From NCBI RefSeq assembly GCF_023499215.1, contig NZ_JAKHSK010000021.1, positions 1-64,000 of the forward strand: a stretch of 64,000 nucleotides of DNA, in the 5' to 3' direction. The stretch is from Zunongwangia pacifica. Lineage in GTDB: Bacteria; Bacteroidota; Bacteroidia; Flavobacteriales; Flavobacteriaceae. This document shows, in pieces, positions 1 through 8,300 of the stretch; the stretch's first letter is position 1; every line of letters begins with the position of its first letter. The position numbers and the translations under genes are program-made. The notes under the pieces are model-generated. The model had not been told where the DNA came from. It saw only the letters and a program-made list of their open reading frames with translations, and made no database searches.

Positions 1-130
1 CAAACAAGTAGATAGGAGAAACTGCTTTGAACTTATCAATCCTTCTTACAGGCTCCAGGGCCTAATGAACTGTCCAAGTTTCAAGCAGATAGGGAAAGTA
101 ACCAGCATCTCGAACAGCCTTGTAAGACCA
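1..130. other. Window edge, unassigned
   Basis: No recognisable gene. One forward frame is open from base 2 to a stop at 176-178, so the 3' end of a gene starting outside the window cannot be excluded. The 58 encoded residues match no family I know, and the frame runs into a repeated sequence, so I do not call it coding. Confidence 0.3.
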
Positions 131-263
131 ATGACAAAGCACGGTTTTTTTGCTTTCCCTTCTTCTATTGAAATCTAATCATTATTTCTCTTAAATCTAC
201 ATGCAACAAACATAGGATGACAAAGCCCGGTTTTATTGCTTTCCCTTCTTCTATTGAAATCTA
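131..263. repeat. Pair of 47-base direct repeats
   Basis: Bases 131-177 and 217-263 are the same sequence with two differences, separated by 39 bases. Each copy starts ATGACAAAGC and ends TTGAAATCTA. A weaker third start follows at about 281. The repeat lies in a gene-poor stretch downstream of rimM and is probably part of the dispersed intergenic repeat population of this genome. Confidence 0.8.
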
Positions 264-315
264 CCATTCACAAGCATGGGATGATAAAATCATGGTTTAA
301 AATAAAAAAACAAGC

Positions 316-424
316 GTCATTTCGACTGGAGCGTAGCGTAACGGAGAAATCTCAATTTTCAAAAACAATTAATAAAAGATCTCTTCACTTCGACTTCCTG
401 CCGGCGTGCAGGATAGAGATGACA
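316..424. repeat. Dispersed REP-like intergenic repeats (two copies)
   Basis: Two short units lie here: 316-352 (begins GTCATTTCGACTGGAGC, ends GGAGAAATCT) and about 381-424 (CACTTCGAC, then a small GC hairpin CCTGC/GCAGG, then GAGATGACA). Related units occur near 10440, 10625, 54690, 54780 and 61510. They resemble the extragenic repeats common in Flavobacteriaceae genomes. No coding sequence is visible. Confidence 0.7.
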
Positions 425-462
425 ATTTATCCAATTTCAAAATTCAATACTCCTTATGTTTC

Positions 463-499
463 TTGACTCCTGACTCCTGACTCCTGATTCTTGACTCTT
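463..499. repeat. Short tandem repeat, GACTCCT units
   Basis: Three to four consecutive copies of a seven-base unit (TGACTCC) followed by degenerate copies (TGATTCT, TGACTCT). A reverse-oriented relative (GATTCAAGAGTCAAGAACC) is seen near 10583-10601. Non-coding; otherwise 500-565 holds nothing recognisable. Confidence 0.75.
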
Positions 500-565
500 A
501 AATCTTAAATCTCTTTTCTCTAATCTATGTTCTAACATCTAGCAGCGTAGCGGTCTAACTTCTAA

Positions 566-1093
566 CTAGCCTAAATACAATTCAATAAGACCTTCAGGAG
601 TGGTAAGATGGATAGTTTTATTGGGCTTGTCGATGTTTTCGATAAATTCATCATTCATGGGAATAAGAATTTCTTTATCATCTTTTTTGATTTCGAACAA
701 CGCCTGGGCAGTGCTATCGTTTATCGAGGTGATTTCACCGATATCGCCATGTTTAGTGTCGATCACTTTAAAGCCAATAATTTCGTGGTAATAAAACTGG
801 TCGTCGTCCAGTTCAGGTAATAAGGTAAGTGGAAGATAAAGTTCACATCCAATCATGTCTTCGGCATCATCTTCAGTATCGATATCTTCGATTTTAGCAC
901 GTAGCAAAGTGCTTTTGTGCAGGGAAGTTTTTTCAAAGAAAAATGGAACCAGATTGTTGTTATATTCAACAAAAACCGATTCCATCTCTGTGTACAATTC
1001 AGGTTCGTCTGTATCTAATTTGATAAGTACTTCCCCTTTAAAGCTAAATTTACTAACGATTTTACCTAAGTAGAAACATTCTTCTTTAGTCAT
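566..1093 (-). CDS. rimM: Ribosome maturation factor RimM
   Basis: RimM assists late maturation of the 30S subunit (16S rRNA 3' domain, around protein S19). The 175-residue length is normal for the family. The N-terminal half begins with the typical ECFYLGKIVSKFSFKGEV segment (RimM barrel), and the second half starts at about residue 100 with the PRC-barrel sequence YYHEIIGFKV and ends in a conserved LTTPEGLIELY-like tail. It lies 14 bases downstream of rpsP on the same strand, the usual rpsP-rimM arrangement, and should be co-transcribed from the promoter at 1685-1713. The ATG start at 1093 gives the standard N-terminus. Confidence 0.95.
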   Translation of the reverse strand: MTKEECFYLGKIVSKFSFKGEVLIKLDTDEPELYTEMESVFVEYNNNLVPFFFEKTSLHKSTLLRAKIEDIDTEDDAEDMIGCELYLPLTLLPELDDDQFYYHEIIGFKVIDTKHGDIGEITSINDSTAQALFEIKKDDKEILIPMNDEFIENIDKPNKTIHLTTPEGLIELYLG

Positions 1094-1107
1094 CGTTAGG
1101 TAATTTA

Positions 1108-1638
1108 TTAAGCTTCTTTTTCTTCTGTAGCTTCGCCTTCAGGAGCTTCTGACTCTTCAGTAGCTTCTTCTGCAGCAGCAGCCTCAGCGGCTTCTTTAGC
1201 AGCAGCTTCACGCTTAGCATTTACTTCTTTCTCGGCAGCTAAAGCTTTATCTCTAGCTTCTTGTTCTGCTTTAGAAAGGTTTTCTTTTTTGTCGTTAATC
1301 TTGCCTTCTTTTTCCTCTAGCCAAGCCTGGAATTTCTTCTCAGCTTCTTCTTCGGTTAAAGCGCCTTTTTTAACTCCAACGGCAAGGTGTTTCTTTAATA
1401 AAGCACCTTTGTAAGAAAGAATAGCACGAGCAGTATCTGTTGGCTGTGCACCATTCTGTAACCATTTTACTGCACCGTCTACATCTAGGTCGATAGTAGC
1501 AGGATTAGTGTTTGGATTGTAGATTCCTAATTTGTCTAAGAATTTACCATCTCTCTTTGCACGCGCATCTGCGGCTACGATCCAATAAAAAGGTTTTCCT
1601 TTTTTACCGTGTCTTTGTAATCTGATTTTTACAGGCAT
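1108..1638 (-). CDS. rpsP: 30S ribosomal protein S16 with long acidic C-terminal tail
   Basis: Small-subunit ribosomal protein bS16. Residues 1-85 contain the whole conserved domain ([20 protein letters not shown], then [19 protein letters not shown]). The protein has 176 residues against roughly 80-90 in most bacteria: residues from about 115 onward form a low-complexity Lys/Glu/Ala tail, probably helical or disordered. Tails of this kind are known in Bacteroidota S16 proteins; their role is unclear. First gene of the rpsP-rimM operon. Confidence 0.97.
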   Translation of the reverse strand: MPVKIRLQRHGKKGKPFYWIVAADARAKRDGKFLDKLGIYNPNTNPATIDLDVDGAVKWLQNGAQPTDTARAILSYKGALLKKHLAVGVKKGALTEEEAEKKFQAWLEEKEGKINDKKENLSKAEQEARDKALAAEKEVNAKREAAAKEAAEAAAAEEATEESEAPEGEATEEKEA

Positions 1639-1652
1639 AAAAATTAATTTAT

Positions 1653-1667
1653 GGGGTTCCCGACCCC
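1653..1667 (-). promoter_or_regulatory. GC hairpin in the rpsP leader
   Basis: An inverted repeat GGGGT-TCCCG-ACCCC sits 14 bases upstream of the rpsP ATG, between promoter and start codon. It is GC-rich in an AT-rich leader, so it would be the dominant structure at the 5' end of the mRNA. Whether it affects translation is not known. Confidence 0.5.
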
Positions 1668-1684
1668 TATTATTAATAAGGCTG

Positions 1685-1713
1685 CAAAGATACTACATTT
1701 TTCTAATTTACAA
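1685..1713 (-). promoter_or_regulatory. Promoter of rpsP-rimM
   Basis: Read on the minus strand: TTG, 18 bases, TATCTTTG. This fits the Bacteroidota primary sigma consensus (TTG or TTTG at -33, TAnnTTTG at -7). The -7 box is at 1685-1692 and the -33 triplet at 1711-1713. It lies 46 bases upstream of the rpsP start. Confidence 0.7.
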
Positions 1714-1912
1714 GAGGTTGCCTAAAAAATATTGTGAAGCCTATAAAATGGATGATTCATCTTCTGCTTACTAAAAAAATGATAATAAAAATCGATAAAT
1801 TTTAACCTATAAGTTAAAAGCAGTTAATTACTGCTAAACCCTGTTAAATAGGTTGTTGTGGCCAAAAATGCATTGTAATTTTATCATGGTTATGAACGAA
1901 AAAGAAAATGTT

Positions 1913-2362
1913 ATGAAATATTCAGAAGAGGTTGCAAAGAAGCTGAATGAGTTGTTGGAAAAAAACTATGATGCTGAAAAAGGATATAAATCTGCTGCAG
2001 AGCATGTGAAGAATGAAAAATTGAAGGCGTTTTTTTCTGAGCGGGCCAAAGAACGCTATGATTTTGGACATCAATTAAAAGCTGAAATTCGAAATTTTGG
2101 CGAAACTCCCGAAAAAGGGAGCAGTCTTGAGGCTGATGCTCACCGTACATGGATGAATTTAAAAACCGCGCTATCAGGAAATAAAGAAGAAGTTGTTTTA
2201 GAAGAAGCGGTGAGAGGAGAAGAAATTGCAGTTGAAGAATACGAGAAAATCATTAAGGATACCAGTATTCCCCCTTCAACTCAAAATGTTTTATTAAAGC
2301 AAAAAAATGCGATTGTTGATTCTTTAAATGAAGTGAAATCTTTAGAGCTTCAATACGACTAA
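1913..2362 (+). CDS. PA2169-family four-helix-bundle protein (DUF2383-like)
   Basis: A 149-residue, charged, all-helical protein without signal peptide. The start MKYSEEVAKKLNELLEKNYD, followed by a Gly-Tyr-Lys motif, repeated Glu-rich helices (ERAKERYDFGHQLKAEI) and EEAVRGEEIAVEEYEKI, match the ferritin-like PA2169/DUF2383 family. The biochemical role of that family is not established; members are often stress-associated. I chose the ATG at 1913 because homologous N-termini begin there; in-frame ATGs at 1853 and 1892 would add 20 or 7 residues. The gene stands alone and is followed by a strong terminator. Confidence 0.8.
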   Translation: MKYSEEVAKKLNELLEKNYDAEKGYKSAAEHVKNEKLKAFFSERAKERYDFGHQLKAEIRNFGETPEKGSSLEADAHRTWMNLKTALSGNKEEVVLEEAVRGEEIAVEEYEKIIKDTSIPPSTQNVLLKQKNAIVDSLNEVKSLELQYD

Positions 2363-2448
2363 TTAGAAAATTGCCTGGAAAAAGAAAAATAGATTAAGAT
2401 GCGGATAGATGTTTGATTGAAGTAGTAGTTTTAATGTTCGTATCACAA

Positions 2449-2493
2449 GCCTCACGGGAAAGGAAGTATTCCTATTACCGTGAGGTTTTTTTT
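2449..2493 (+). terminator. Rho-independent terminator after the PA2169-family gene
   Basis: Stem CCTCACGG / CCGTGAGG around a loop of about 20 bases, followed by eight T on the plus strand. The T-run abuts the stop codon of the convergent LytTR gene at 2492. Confidence 0.8.
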
Positions 2494-3250
2494 ATGCATT
2501 TATCCAGTCTTTAATTTCTTTTTGGTATGATCTGCCACTAATAAGTTTTGTTCGGTTTTTATCTTCCAGAATAAACGCAAACCGACTATTAAAATAGCTA
2601 TGTATTTCTTTAATATAATCTGAGTTTATTAGTATGGCCCTGTGTATTCTGCGGAAATTTTCTGGCAGGTTTTCCACAAGTTGCTGTAAACTTTGTTCGC
2701 AAAGCTGTTCTTCCCCGTTTTTCAGGAAAACACTAACATATTTATCCTTTGCCTTAAAAAATAGGATGTCGTTAAGTTTGAGGAAAATAATCTTCTTTCC
2801 AGTTTTTATGCTAAGGCTGGTAACTTTTGGTTTCGCCTCTTTTTTATCGATGGCATCCAGGAAATCTAAAATTTCAGATCTACTAAAATGAGGGGTGAAT
2901 TTGTCTAATTTCGATATCGCTTTTGCCAGTCGTTCTTCTTTAATTGGTTTCAGCAAATAATCAATGCTATTGGTTTCAAAAGCTTGCAACGCATATTCAT
3001 CGTAAGCGGTACAAAAGATGATCAGGGGGATTCGTTGTAATTTCGAAAGCATTTCGAAACCGTTCATTCCCGGCATCTGGATGTCCAAAAAGATAAGATC
3101 AGGTTTTAAGTCATTAATTTTTTTCAGTCCATTTTCTCCATTCTTCGCAGAGCCAATAATCTCAACTTTATCGGTATGGTTTTGCAAAAGCTTAGTGAGC
3201 CTTAGTCTTGCCGGTTCCTCGTCTTCAATAATTAAAGTTCTAAAGCTCAT
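2492..3250 (-). CDS. LytTR-family response regulator
   Basis: DNA-binding response regulator of 252 residues. Residues 1-120 form a receiver domain: acidic pocket IIEDEEPAR, phospho-acceptor D56 in DLIFLDIQMPG, T81 and K101 (LLKPI). Residues about 140-250 form a LytTR domain (ISIKTGKKIIFLKLNDILFF..., RIHRAILINSDYI). The start overlaps the end of the upstream sensor kinase gene by 11 bases, so the two are translated together and form a cognate pair. The target genes cannot be told from the window. Confidence 0.93.
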   Translation of the reverse strand: MSFRTLIIEDEEPARLRLTKLLQNHTDKVEIIGSAKNGENGLKKINDLKPDLIFLDIQMPGMNGFEMLSKLQRIPLIIFCTAYDEYALQAFETNSIDYLLKPIKEERLAKAISKLDKFTPHFSRSEILDFLDAIDKKEAKPKVTSLSIKTGKKIIFLKLNDILFFKAKDKYVSVFLKNGEEQLCEQSLQQLVENLPENFRRIHRAILINSDYIKEIHSYFNSRFAFILEDKNRTKLISGRSYQKEIKDWINA

Positions 3251-5114
3251 ATTGTTCTTTTTTTAGGGCGGTTTTATCAATAGTGATCCAAACTCTTTTT
3301 TCGGGTGTATTTTCCCAGTTTAGTGAGGCCTTTTCGCTATAAGTAAATTTTAAAATATCGAATACACTTTGTAAACCATAGCCAGAAATACTTCCATCCT
3401 TAAAATCGGGGCCATTATCAAAAACTGCAATTTCAATGAGATCCTCATTTTGTGAAATTTTAAGCATAATTTTTCCTGAAACATTTAGTTTCGAAATTCC
3501 ATGTTTTATGGCATTTTCTAATAAAGGCTGAATGATATTTCGCGGAATAAAATAATGATATAGCGATTCATCTATTTCGATATTAAACAGAAGCTGATCC
3601 CCAAAGCGTATTTGCTCGATGTCCATATAGGCGATTGTCGCGTCTATTTCTTCTTTTATGGTGGAGAAGGCTTCGTTTTTTCTATTTAAGTTATGCCGAA
3701 AAAGATCGGATAACGACAGCGCCATTTTCTCGGTTTTATCAGCGTCAATATGGGCCAACCCAGCAATGGAATTTAATGCATTGTAAAGAAAATGCGGATT
3801 GATACGAGCGTGTAGCGATGCCACTTCGGCCTCAGCCTTTAAAGCTGCTAAATTACTTAATTGAAGATCTTTTTCTAAAATCAAGTTTTCGTTTTTTTCT
3901 ATGAAATAAAGAAATATACTTCTTAAAATACAAATAAAAAATAATGCAGTATAAAGACCGATTTGGAGTGCTAATGATAAAAAAACCGAATTTTTAGTTA
4001 CGATTAAAATGGCAGTAAGGATCAAAATAATGGCTGCGAAATTTAAAATTCGGATTAGTGCACGGTAAAAAATATTGCCGAATTTGGAAAGAATGTAATA
4101 GTCTAAAATAAAAAGAAATAAAGAAAAAAATCCGGAAAGAATACTAATGCCACCCATTTGGATCCAAAAAAATGCCCAATCTATTTTTTCTATTGATCCT
4201 GTATGAATAATTTGATTATGCGGCTCAATTCTTAAATAACTATATAAAGAAATTAAAGCTACAATTATGGACGAAAGGATAATACCTTGCAAAATATAGT
4301 TTATAATTTGATACTTACTTCTTATACTCTTGATAAAACGGTGAAGCAATAACACTATACCAATTACAAGAAAAAGAAATGCAATTATTTTTAAGATTTG
4401 TAGTAGATCTTCATTAAATACAAAATTTAACCAGGTCCAATACCCATATTCCTTTATTATAAAGTTCTGTACCTGATCGTCAAGATCCTTGGCGTATAAT
4501 TTTTTCAGGATAAACCTATCTAGAGAATTTAATTGAAAGTTTACAGTTTCTTCAAACAGCTGTAAGCTTTTTTTTAGGAATAAGCTTTTCTGTTGCAAAT
4601 TAATTAAATGCTGATATCCAGAACGGCGATAAATTAATCCCACTAATGCAGTGTTCCTGATAATTTCTAAACGGCGATTTTCAGGTAATTCTAAATTATA
4701 ATACAGCGAAACTATTTCATTGTTATAATATCCATTTTGATTACCGATTACAAAGTTGTTTAAATTGATATGTGGTATAGAATCATTTTCGGGTAAGGCT
4801 GCTAATTCGATTATAAAGTTGGCATCTTCCCTGTTCTTTGCGTAAAAAACCTGCTGGGGGATCAATGGGTTAACCTGATCGATAATGTTTTGTAGTAAAA
4901 GGCTGTCACGTTCTTGCGGGTTAACTATATAATAGGCTATTGGGTCATAAAACTTTGCAGGGTGCCTAAAATCACTTAATCCCTCAGGGAAAAATTTTTG
5001 AATAAGCAATTTCCAGGCCTCCTTCTCCTCTTCAGGAGAAAGGTTAAAATCTGTTTGAGATAAGCATTGCATCCAGCTTAATAGTCCTAGAAGCAGTAGT
5101 AGTAATTTTTTCAT
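3240..5114 (-). CDS. LytS-like membrane sensor histidine kinase
   Basis: Sensor partner of the LytTR regulator. The ATG at 5114 gives a 624-residue protein with a clear signal peptide (MKKLLLLLLGLLSWMQCLSQ); the frame is open 35 codons further upstream but that extension would bury the signal. Residues about 20-225 are a periplasmic region without a domain I recognise; then come about five membrane segments (from ILKIIAFLFLVIGIVLLL to the stretch before IEKNENL). The kinase core has the His_kinase motif HARINPHFLYNALNSI and a GHKL ATPase with PLLENAIKHG and DNGPDF. The stop lies inside the response-regulator gene. Confidence 0.9.
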   Translation of the reverse strand: MKKLLLLLLGLLSWMQCLSQTDFNLSPEEEKEAWKLLIQKFFPEGLSDFRHPAKFYDPIAYYIVNPQERDSLLLQNIIDQVNPLIPQQVFYAKNREDANFIIELAALPENDSIPHINLNNFVIGNQNGYYNNEIVSLYYNLELPENRRLEIIRNTALVGLIYRRSGYQHLINLQQKSLFLKKSLQLFEETVNFQLNSLDRFILKKLYAKDLDDQVQNFIIKEYGYWTWLNFVFNEDLLQILKIIAFLFLVIGIVLLLHRFIKSIRSKYQIINYILQGIILSSIIVALISLYSYLRIEPHNQIIHTGSIEKIDWAFFWIQMGGISILSGFFSLFLFILDYYILSKFGNIFYRALIRILNFAAIILILTAILIVTKNSVFLSLALQIGLYTALFFICILRSIFLYFIEKNENLILEKDLQLSNLAALKAEAEVASLHARINPHFLYNALNSIAGLAHIDADKTEKMALSLSDLFRHNLNRKNEAFSTIKEEIDATIAYMDIEQIRFGDQLLFNIEIDESLYHYFIPRNIIQPLLENAIKHGISKLNVSGKIMLKISQNEDLIEIAVFDNGPDFKDGSISGYGLQSVFDILKFTYSEKASLNWENTPEKRVWITIDKTALKKEQYEL

Positions 5115-5273
5115 TAGTGTAAATATTAGAAAGTTAGGTTTATACCGCAAATAAACTTTTAGCTTTCGTGTTATGAAAAGCTTTTCAGACGAACTGCAAG
5201 ACTGGAGCGTGAACTGCAAATCGATGGTTAATAACTGATGAAAATTAGACTTTTTCCCAGCTTAAATTATGCT

Positions 5274-5281
5274 TAGTTTTG
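5274..5281 (+). promoter_or_regulatory. Possible -7 box upstream of dnaE
   Basis: TAGTTTTG fits the TAnnTTTG consensus 60 bases upstream of the dnaE ATG. No TTG is present at the expected -33 distance, so this is tentative. Confidence 0.35.
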
Positions 5282-5341
5282 CAAGATAAGATGTTGCTGA
5301 ACTGCCCTTTTTCTTCAATACGGGGACAAAACTAAGAGCCG

Positions 5342-8300
5342 ATGTATTTAATTTTTGATACCGAAACTACCGGATTACCAAAGCGTTGGGATGCGCCTTT
5401 AACCGATTCTGATAACTGGCCACGATGTATACAGATCGCATGGCAGTTACATGACGAGATGGGAAATCTGGTAGAACATCAGGATTATCTGGTTAAACCA
5501 GAAGGTTTTGATATTCCGTATGATGCCGAGCGGGTACATGGTATTTCGACCGATCTGGCCAGGGAAGAAGGGATTTCGTTAGAAGAAATGCTAGAGAAAT
5601 TCAACGAAGCCTTGGGGAAAACCAAATTTATCGTTGGTCAAAATTTAGGTTTCGATGTCAACATTATGGGAGCCGAGCTGCATCGTGTCGGGATGGAGAG
5701 TCCGTTGCTAGAACTTCCGGTGTTGGATACCTGTACAGAAACAACGGCCGAAATGTGTAGAATTCCCGGTGGGCGTGGAGGTAAATTTAAGCTCCCAACG
5801 CTAACCGAATTACACGAATATCTTTTTGATGAGCCTTTTGGGGAAGCGCACAACGCAACTGCCGATGTTGAAGCAACCACCCGTTGTTTCCTGGAATTGG
5901 TTAGAAAAAGAACTTATTCTGCGGAAGAACTAAATGCCGCTCCTGGTTATTTTGAAGATTATGTTGAAGCCAATCCAGAGCCTTTTCAGCCTATTGGTTT
6001 AAAACATATCAATCTTAAAAAAGCTTCCGAAGAAATAAGAAAAAGGCTGGAGAAATTACAGCCAACAGATGAGATTACTACAGAAGAAATTGAGGAAAAC
6101 CTAGAAAAGCTGGATGAGGTTCCTTTTGCCCATCTTCATAACCATTCTCAATTCTCTGTATTACAGTCGACCATTAGTATTGCCGATCTTGTAAATGCGG
6201 CTGGCGAGCAAAATATGCCGGCAGTGGCACTTACCGATCATGCCAATATGATGGGAGCGTTTCATTTTGTAAAAGAAGTTGGGGCTTATAATAAAAACGT
6301 TCAGGCTAAAAATGAAGAAGCCGAAGCAAATGGCGAACCTGCCGAGGCTAAAGAATTAAAAGCGATTGTAGGTTGTGAATTTTTTGTTTGTGAAAATCAT
6401 ACCGATAAATCCAGAAAAGATAACGGGTACCAGGTCGTGATGCTGGCCAAGAACAAAAAAGGCTATCATAATCTGGCCAAAATGTCTTCTAAGGCTTATA
6501 CCGATGGGTTTTATTATGTGCCTCGAATCGACAAGGAAGTTGTAAAACAATATAAAGAAGATGTGATTGTGCTTACCGGTAACCTTTATGGTGAGGTGCC
6601 GAGTAAGATTTTGAATGTAGGTGAAAAGCAGGCTGAAGAAGCTTTGTTGTGGTGGAAAGAAGAGTTTGGTGAGGATCTTTATATCGAGATCATGCGACAT
6701 AACCAGGAAGACGAAAATCGTGTAAATCAGGTGTTGATTGAGTTTTCCAAAAAACATGATATAAAATTAATTGCGACTAATAACACCTATTATTGGAGAA
6801 AAGACGATGCCAATGCGCACGATATTTTACTATGTGTAAAAGATGGTGAAAAGCAGGCAACGCCAATTGGTCGTGGTCGTGGATATCGTTACGGTTTACC
6901 AAACCAGGAATATTATTTTAAGACGGCTGAAGAGATGAAAAATCTCTTTAAAGATCTACCTGAAGCGATATCGAATATCAAAGAAATTGTAGATAAGATT
7001 GAGCCTTTCGAGCTTGCTCGAGATGTATTACTTCCCGCATTTACCATTCCTGATGAGTTTTTGGTTGAAGAAGATAAAATTGATGGCGGTAAACGAGGTG
7101 AAAATGCCTATTTAAAACATATCACTTTTAAAGGAGCAGAAGAGCGTTATGGCGAAATCACTGCGTCTATTAAAGAACGGCTGGACTTTGAGCTTTCGGT
7201 AATCGAAAATACCGGTTATCCAGGTTATTTCCTTATTGTGGAGGATTTTATCCGTGAAGCTCGGAATCTCGATGTATCAGTTGGGCCAGGTCGTGGTTCC
7301 GCTGCCGGTAGTGCCGTAGCCTATTGTTTGGGAATTACCAATATCGACCCGATTAAGTACGATCTGCTTTTTGAGCGTTTCTTAAATCCAGATCGTGTAA
7401 GTATGCCCGATATTGATATCGATTTTGATGATGAAGGCCGTAGCCGGGTGATGGATTATGTAATTGGAAAATACGGAGCCAATCAGGTAGCGCAGATTAT
7501 CACCTACGGAACCATGGCCGCAAAATCTTCGATTCGGGATACGGCAAGGGTGTTGGATTTGCCATTGAGTGATGCCGATAGAATTGCCAAGCTGATCCCA
7601 AATACGAAGTTAGGGAAGATCTTCGGAATGGATGAAAAGGCCTTGAAGTCTAAATTCCGAAGTGAGGAAGTAGAAAGTATAAATGAGCTTTTAAATATTT
7701 CTGAAGGAGACGACCTTGAAGCACAAACCGTAAATCAGGCAAGAGTTTTAGAAGGATCGGTACGAAACACCGGAATCCATGCCTGTGGGGTAATTATTAC
7801 GCCGAGTGATATCACCAATTATGTTCCGGTTTCGGTAGCTAAGGATTCCGATTTATACGTCACGCAGTTTGATAACTCGGTTGTGGAAAGTGCGGGACTA
7901 CTAAAAATGGACTTCCTGGGGTTAAAAACATTAACCCTGATTAAAGATACTATTAAGATCGTAAAAGGGAAACACGGCATTGATCTGGTGCCGGATGATT
8001 TCCCATTAGATGACGAAGAAACCTATAAACTCTTCCAGCGTGGGGAAACGGTAGGGATATTTCAGTACGAATCTCCCGGGATGCAGAAACACATGCAGGC
8101 GCTAAAACCAACGGTTTTTGACGATTTAATTGCCATGAACGCATTGTATCGTCCAGGGCCTATGGAATATATCCCAAGCTTTATTGCCAGAAAACACGGT
8201 GACGAAGAGATTAGCTATGACCTTCCGGACATGGAAGAGTATCTTAAGGAAACCTACGGAATTACGGTGTACCAGGAGCAGGTGATGTTGCTCTCGCAAA

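Noticed and set aside
236-466. 76-codon open frame on the plus strand
   Set aside because: It runs through the 47-base direct repeat, a REP unit and the GACTCCT tandem repeat; the translation has no domain character.
463-499. CRISPR array
   Set aside because: The units are seven bases, contiguous, without unique spacers. No CRISPR array or cas gene was seen in the window.
1853-1912. Longer N-terminus of the PA2169-family gene
   Set aside because: The extra residues (MLWPKMHCNFIM...) do not look like this helical family and are not expected in homologues; ATG 1913 is better.
6356-6757. 133-codon minus-strand frame inside dnaE
   Set aside because: Antisense shadow of a strongly supported coding sequence; composition is that of reversed codons.
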